Of a stretch of DNA of 7,540 nucleotides, positions 7,498-7,540 are shown in pieces; positions within the stretch are counted from its first letter, which is position 1; each line of letters opens with the position of its first letter. A model generated the notes under the pieces. The model had not been told where the DNA came from and made no database searches. It was given only the letters and a program-made list of their open reading frames with translations. Source of the stretch: Rikenellaceae bacterium UBA1749 (GTDB lineage: Bacteria > Bacteroidota > Bacteroidia > Bacteroidales > Rikenellaceae); NCBI GenBank assembly GCA_002315675.1, contig DCHP01000085.1:1-7540 (forward strand). Direction: 5' to 3'. The position numbers were made by a program, and so were the translations under genes.

Positions 7498-7540
7498 ATA
7501 ATAATAATGTTATAAACGTAAACTTCCTATAAAGCAAAAC

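Overview
The window looks like an accessory carbohydrate-use locus from a member of the Bacteroidales (Bacteroides/Prevotella-like). This rests on AT-rich DNA, starts without Shine-Dalgarno sequences, a Bacteroidetes-type -7 promoter box (TATCTTCG) in front of one gene, and four protein families typical of gut or plant-polysaccharide degraders. I cannot name the species.

Layout: positions 1-272 are a non-coding leader with a near-perfect 19-bp direct repeat at a 21-bp period. Two plus-strand genes follow, 87-106 bp apart depending on the start chosen and probably co-transcribed. The first is a secreted GH172 (DUF2961) glycosidase with a CBM-like C-terminal module. The second is a cytoplasmic two-domain protein joining a uroporphyrinogen-decarboxylase-fold (MtaA/CmuA-like) domain to a complete L-rhamnose/L-fucose mutarotase domain. 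A perfect 19-bp hairpin at 3793-3840 separates them from two minus-strand genes that read towards them: a FucP-type sugar:H+ symporter and, further upstream, a secreted GH63/GH37-like (alpha/alpha)6 glycosidase. The glycosidase has its own terminator (5337-5392) and its own promoter (about 7345-7374). Just upstream of that promoter lies a 100-bp element with perfect 19-bp terminal inverted repeats and a possible 4-bp target duplication, probably a MITE or insertion-sequence remnant.

Working model (inference): two exported glycosidases release a sugar in the periplasm or at the surface, the FucP-like symporter imports it, and the mutarotase half of the fusion interconverts its anomers for an isomerase encoded elsewhere. 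L-fucose fits FucP plus mutarotase. D-arabinose also fits: it shares stereochemistry and uptake with L-fucose, and some GH172 enzymes are D-arabinofuranosidases. The role of the URO-D-like half is unknown. Its family relatives include zinc-dependent methyltransferases, so processing of an O-methylated sugar is one speculative possibility. The fusion is the most unusual object in the window.
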